A DNA stretch of 64,000 bases, taken from contig CAZPAO010000004.1 of assembly GCA_964584665.1 (NCBI GenBank), forward strand, positions 62,001-126,000, written 5' to 3'. Source of the stretch: DASUBN01 sp964584665 (GTDB lineage: Bacteria; Pseudomonadota; Gammaproteobacteria; Natronospirales; REEB76). The translations under genes were made by a program, and so were the position numbers. The notes under the pieces were generated by a model, which saw only the letters and a list, made by a program, of their open reading frames with translations, was not told the DNA's origin and did no database searches. Positions within the stretch are counted from its first letter, which is position 1; each line of letters starts with the position of its first letter. Positions 61,001 through 64,000 of the stretch are shown piece by piece.

Positions 61001-63079
61001 GTGCCGACACATGCCAGCGCCCTCGCGATTGGCCATCGACTTCAGGAATACATCATCGGTCGGCTGCTCGGTCACGGCGGCTTCGGCCTGACGTATCTCG
61101 CGCAGGACACCAACCTCAACTCGCTGGTCGCCATCAAGGAATTCCTGCCGCAGGAGTTCGCGGTGCGCAACGCGGACAACAGCGTGGTGCCGAAGTCCGA
61201 GTTCGATTCCGATTCCTACAGCTGGGGCCTGGAGCGGTTCAAGGAAGAGGCGCGTGCCCTGGCGCGCTTCAAGCATCCCAACATCGTGCGCGTGTCACGC
61301 CTGCTGGAAGCCAACGGCACCGCCTACATGGTCATGGACTTCGAGCCGGGCCAGACGCTCAGCCAGTATCTGAAGCGCACTGGCCCGACCTTGGAAGAGG
61401 GCAAGCTGCTCGGCCTGTTCCTGCCGGTGCTGGACGGCCTCGAGGCCTTGCACCGCCTGCAGCTCGTGCACCGTGACATCAAGCCCAGCAACATCTACGT
61501 GCGTGCCTACGGCGGGCCCATGCTCATCGACTTCGGGGCGGTACGCCAGGCCATCGGCGCCCAGAGCCGCAGCCTCACCTCGCTGGTGACGCCGGGCTAC
61601 GCGCCCATCGAGCAGTATTCCAGCGACGGCCGCCAGGGCGCATGGAGCGACCTCTACGCGGTGGGCGCGACGCTCTACTACTGCATGTTCGGCCACGCAC
61701 CGGCGGACGCCGCGCGCCGCAGCGCCGCCATCAGCGACGGCGCGGACGATCCCTACGCCACCGCCCACATCCGCGGCGCCGAGCAGTATTCCCGCGAGCT
61801 GCTGGCGGCCGTGGACTGGGCCTTGCAGTTCCGGGTGCGCGACCGGCCCCAGACGGCCCATGAGTTCCGTGAGCGCCTGCGCGAGTCACCGGTGCCGCCC
61901 CAGGTGATAGAGGTGCCGGAGAGCCTGCAGGAAGTGCCGGAGTTGCAGCACGGCGTGATGTCGGTGCCGACCTTGCCGGCTCAGAGCCGCACCGCGCGCC
62001 GCGACTTGCCGCCGGGCGGCCCCGAGGGCGCGACCGTGGTGTCATTCCCGACGGAACGCCATGACAGCCTGGCACCGCTCATCGAAGGCACCCGTCACCC
62101 GGATGCCACAGAAGTGCTCCAGCGCCGCGGCCCCTCGCCCATGCAGCGCCTCAAGGCGCAGATGGCGGTATGGAAGCAGCAGTGGCATGTGGCCCTGGAG
62201 TCCGCTTCCCAGGAACCGAACACTCTCACGGGACGCGTGGCGCGCCAGCTCAAGGAGCCACGCGGCGTGCGCATCGCGCTCACGGCGCTGGTGCTGTTGG
62301 TGCTGGGCTTGAGCATCCTGGTGTTCGCGCGCCGCAGCGGCGATGACGACTCCCGCTTCAAGGCGGCTTCCGCCGCCGGCACTGCGGCCGCTTACCAGGA
62401 ATACCTGCAGGACTGCAAAGGCTGCACCCACAAGGCAGAGGCCCAGGCGGCGCTGGACAAGCTGCAGCAGGCGGGCGCCGTGACGGCACTGGAAGACCAG
62501 TTCAAGGATCTCCTGGCGAAGCAGCAGCTCGCGCCGCCCGCCAAGCCCAACGCCACCGATGCCTTGCATGCCCTCGAGGCCGCCGCGGCGGACGATGCCT
62601 ATATCCCCCAGGCCAAGGCGGCCCTGGCAGCGGCCCTGAAGAACCAGCATGCCCAGCCCGTCGCAGCGCCGAAGCCCATGGCGGCGAAGGCCGGCACCGG
62701 CAAGCCGGCCGCGAAGACGCCGCCGAAGCGCATCGCCAAGACCCAGTCCAAGCCCGCCAGCAAGCTCGTGCCCGCTGCTGCGCCGACCCAGCCTGTGGCG
62801 GTGGCGGCAGCGAACGAAGTGATGCCTAAGCTCCTGGGCAACCCGATACCGAAATATCCCTCCAGCGTGAAGGAGAAGGTCGCCGGCTGGGTAGACCTCG
62901 AGTTCAACGTCAACATCGATGGCAGCACCTCCAGCATCGAGGTGATGGACTCCTCCCCCAAGGGCGTGTTCGACGATGCCGCCCTGCACGCGATGCACGG
63001 CTGGGTGTTCTCGCCCTATACCCTGGACGGGGTGCGCCAGCGCAAGCGCATCCGCTACCGCGTCGAATTCAAGCCGTGA
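61001..63079 (+). CDS. membrane Ser/Thr protein kinase with C-terminal TonB-like domain
   Basis: A 692-residue protein. The cytoplasmic kinase domain (about 15-290) has the glycine loop GHGGFG (24-29), Lys46 (VAIKEF), HRDIKPSN with Asp159, and DFG at 177-179. A linker of about 130 residues leads to one membrane helix (about 422-441). The periplasmic part holds Ala/Gln-rich helices, an Ala/Lys/Pro linker (560-600) and a TonB-C-like domain (605-692; NPIPKYPSSVKEKVAGWVDLEF in parts, VEVMDSSPKGVFDDAALHAM in parts). GTG start with GGGGA upstream. It overlaps the phosphatase gene by 4 bases. A signal-transducing role across the envelope is inferred. Confidence 0.88.
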   Translation: MPTHASALAIGHRLQEYIIGRLLGHGGFGLTYLAQDTNLNSLVAIKEFLPQEFAVRNADNSVVPKSEFDSDSYSWGLERFKEEARALARFKHPNIVRVSRLLEANGTAYMVMDFEPGQTLSQYLKRTGPTLEEGKLLGLFLPVLDGLEALHRLQLVHRDIKPSNIYVRAYGGPMLIDFGAVRQAIGAQSRSLTSLVTPGYAPIEQYSSDGRQGAWSDLYAVGATLYYCMFGHAPADAARRSAAISDGADDPYATAHIRGAEQYSRELLAAVDWALQFRVRDRPQTAHEFRERLRESPVPPQVIEVPESLQEVPELQHGVMSVPTLPAQSRTARRDLPPGGPEGATVVSFPTERHDSLAPLIEGTRHPDATEVLQRRGPSPMQRLKAQMAVWKQQWHVALESASQEPNTLTGRVARQLKEPRGVRIALTALVLLVLGLSILVFARRSGDDDSRFKAASAAGTAAAYQEYLQDCKGCTHKAEAQAALDKLQQAGAVTALEDQFKDLLAKQQLAPPAKPNATDALHALEAAAADDAYIPQAKAALAAALKNQHAQPVAAPKPMAAKAGTGKPAAKTPPKRIAKTQSKPASKLVPAAAPTQPVAVAAANEVMPKLLGNPIPKYPSSVKEKVAGWVDLEFNVNIDGSTSSIEVMDSSPKGVFDDAALHAMHGWVFSPYTLDGVRQRKRIRYRVEFKP

Positions 63080-63882
63080 ACGCGGCCACGCCGCAGGACC
63101 TTCCTGAAGGCAGCGCCGCCGCTCTCCCCACCGTGACCTTGAGCGACGGGCGCAAGCTCCTCAGCGCCGCTTTCAGCGCCCGCGGCGCGCGCAGCTACAA
63201 CGAAGATCGGCTCGGCGTGAGCGGCACCGGCCCCGTCTACTGGGCGCTGGCGGACGGGCTCGGGGGCCATCGCGGCGGCGCCCGCGCGGCGGAATTGGCG
63301 GTGGAGCTGGGGCTCGCTTCCCTGGAGCAGAGCGCCACGGCCAGCCTCGAGGAACGGCTGAAGCAGGCCATCAGCGCCGCCCATGCCCAGGTCCGTGCCC
63401 GCCAGAAGGCGGAGCCGGAGCACCATGCCATGCGCAGCACGCTGGTGCTGCTCGGCGTGAGCAACGATGACATCGCCTGGGCCCACACCGGCGACTCGCG
63501 CCTCTACCATTTCCGTGACGGCAAGCTCCTGTGGCGCACCCGTGACCACAGCGTGGTGCAACTGCTGGTGTCCGCCGGTGAGATCGCGGAAGCCGATGTC
63601 CCCAAGCACCCGGAGCGCTCGCGCCTCATAAGTTGCCTGGGAGGAGACAACTCCCTGCTCATCAGCAACCGCAGCGCCGGTGCGCCGCCGCGTCCGGGTG
63701 ACGTGATGCTGCTGGCGAGCGATGGCCTGTGGGAGCACTTCGAGGGCTGGCAGCTGGAGGCGGTGGTGGCGCGCAGCAGCACCCCCGAGAACCTCCTCTC
63801 GAACCTGGCGGCGCAGGTCGGGGAAGCCATGCATCCTTCGCAGGACAACTACACCGGCATCGCGGTGTACATCAGCGCTTGA
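63076..63882 (+). CDS. PP2C-family Ser/Thr phosphatase (Stp-like)
   Basis: A 268-residue metal-dependent phosphatase. Motifs are SYNEDRLGV, ALADGLGGHRGG (metal-binding Asp), MRSTLVLLGV, HTGDSRLYHF, LASDGLWEHF and QDNYTGIAVYIS (terminal DN). It starts with GTG within the kinase stop (GTGA overlap), so the kinase and phosphatase are translationally coupled, and it most likely reverses that kinase. Its last 11 bases overlap the convergent thiE gene. Confidence 0.92.
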   Translation: MNAATPQDLPEGSAAALPTVTLSDGRKLLSAAFSARGARSYNEDRLGVSGTGPVYWALADGLGGHRGGARAAELAVELGLASLEQSATASLEERLKQAISAAHAQVRARQKAEPEHHAMRSTLVLLGVSNDDIAWAHTGDSRLYHFRDGKLLWRTRDHSVVQLLVSAGEIAEADVPKHPERSRLISCLGGDNSLLISNRSAGAPPRPGDVMLLASDGLWEHFEGWQLEAVVARSSTPENLLSNLAAQVGEAMHPSQDNYTGIAVYISA

Positions 63883-64000
63883 ACAGGTCCGCGTAGCGGC
63901 GCGCTGCCGCGCCCACATCTTCTTCCGCGAATAGCCCCTTGATCACCGCCAGCATGTCCGCGCCGGCGGACAGGAGGGTCGCGCCGTTGCCCGGCGTGAT
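63872..64000 (-). CDS. thiE: thiamine-phosphate synthase, C-terminal fragment
   Basis: Only the last 42 codons are inside the window. The translation starts ITPGNGATLLSAGADMLAVI and ends with a helix finishing DLFKR, which matches the end of ThiE (GGIT-phosphate-binding strand and following helices). ThiE joins the HMP moiety made by ThiC (33749-35593) to the thiazole. The gene continues beyond the window edge. Confidence 0.8.
   Translation of the reverse strand: MTPGNGATLLSAGADMLAVIKGLFAEEDVGAAARRYADLFKR

Overview
The window is chromosomal DNA of a high-GC gammaproteobacterium. The evidence is the gammaproteobacterial gene neighbourhoods (yhdP-nitrilase-tldD, darP-pmbA, pcm-rhodanese-tolC facing waaA, hemL beside thiE), a complete Gram-negative outer-membrane and LPS gene set, a Kdo kinase (typical of Xanthomonas/Haemophilus-like lineages) and a pyrophosphate-dependent phosphofructokinase next to a proton-pumping pyrophosphatase. 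I cannot name the genus. I see no tRNA, rRNA, CRISPR array, prophage or insertion sequence. Two copies of a roughly 120-bp palindromic intergenic repeat are the only mobile-like DNA.

Layout. 1-9.1 kb: tail of yhdP, a small exported protein, a nitrilase-family amidase, tldD, purE-purK, darP, pmbA (tldE), a type-2 asparaginase/isoaspartyl peptidase, a DUF1761-like membrane protein and a NERD-like membrane protein. 9.1-20.9 kb: an efflux block of seven same-strand genes (outer-membrane factor, RND adaptor, RND pump, dienelactone hydrolase, then MacA-like adaptor, ABC ATPase, ABC permease), divergent from an OmpR/EnvZ-type two-component system. 20.9-30.6 kb: LPS core/lipid A genes (heptosyltransferase, Kdo kinase, two tandem UGT-like glycosyltransferases, LpxL-type acyltransferase, hldE, waaA) with a FecR-domain lipoprotein among them. 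30.6-38.9 kb: tolC, rhodanese, pcm, then thiC under a TPP riboswitch, DJ-1/PfpI-type genes, a cyclase-family hydrolase and RidA. 38.9-43.1 kb: small envelope proteins, MAPEG, CDF metal exporter, persulfide-dioxygenase-like MBL hydrolase. 43.1-46.5 kb: hppA and PPi-PFK. 46.7-54.6 kb: a two-partner secretion locus (TpsB, 1795-aa TpsA, FecR-domain protein). 54.8-64 kb: adk with a lysine-rich tail, rnd, mpl, LON-domain protein, cyclic-nucleotide-binding protein, hemL, a Ser/Thr kinase with a C-terminal TonB-like domain plus its PP2C phosphatase, and the end of thiE.

How the parts fit. Much of the window serves the envelope: LPS core assembly, two TolC-like channels, two types of export pump, a surface adhesin pathway and murein recycling. 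The most unusual points are: (1) the thiC TPP riboswitch carries a copy of the palindromic repeat inside its optional P3a arm, and the other copy, after hldE, also lies between complementary arms; (2) two matching direct repeats of the form TGWWAC-N4-TGWWAC lie upstream of the RND operon and of the macAB genes, suggesting one response-regulator box for both pumps; (3) a membrane kinase fused to a periplasmic TonB-like domain, translationally coupled to a phosphatase; (4) an adenylate kinase with a histone-like tail; (5) a perfect CRP-type site between the PPi-glycolysis genes and the adhesin secretion genes. All functions are inferred from sequence motifs and context recognised by eye; no database search was run.
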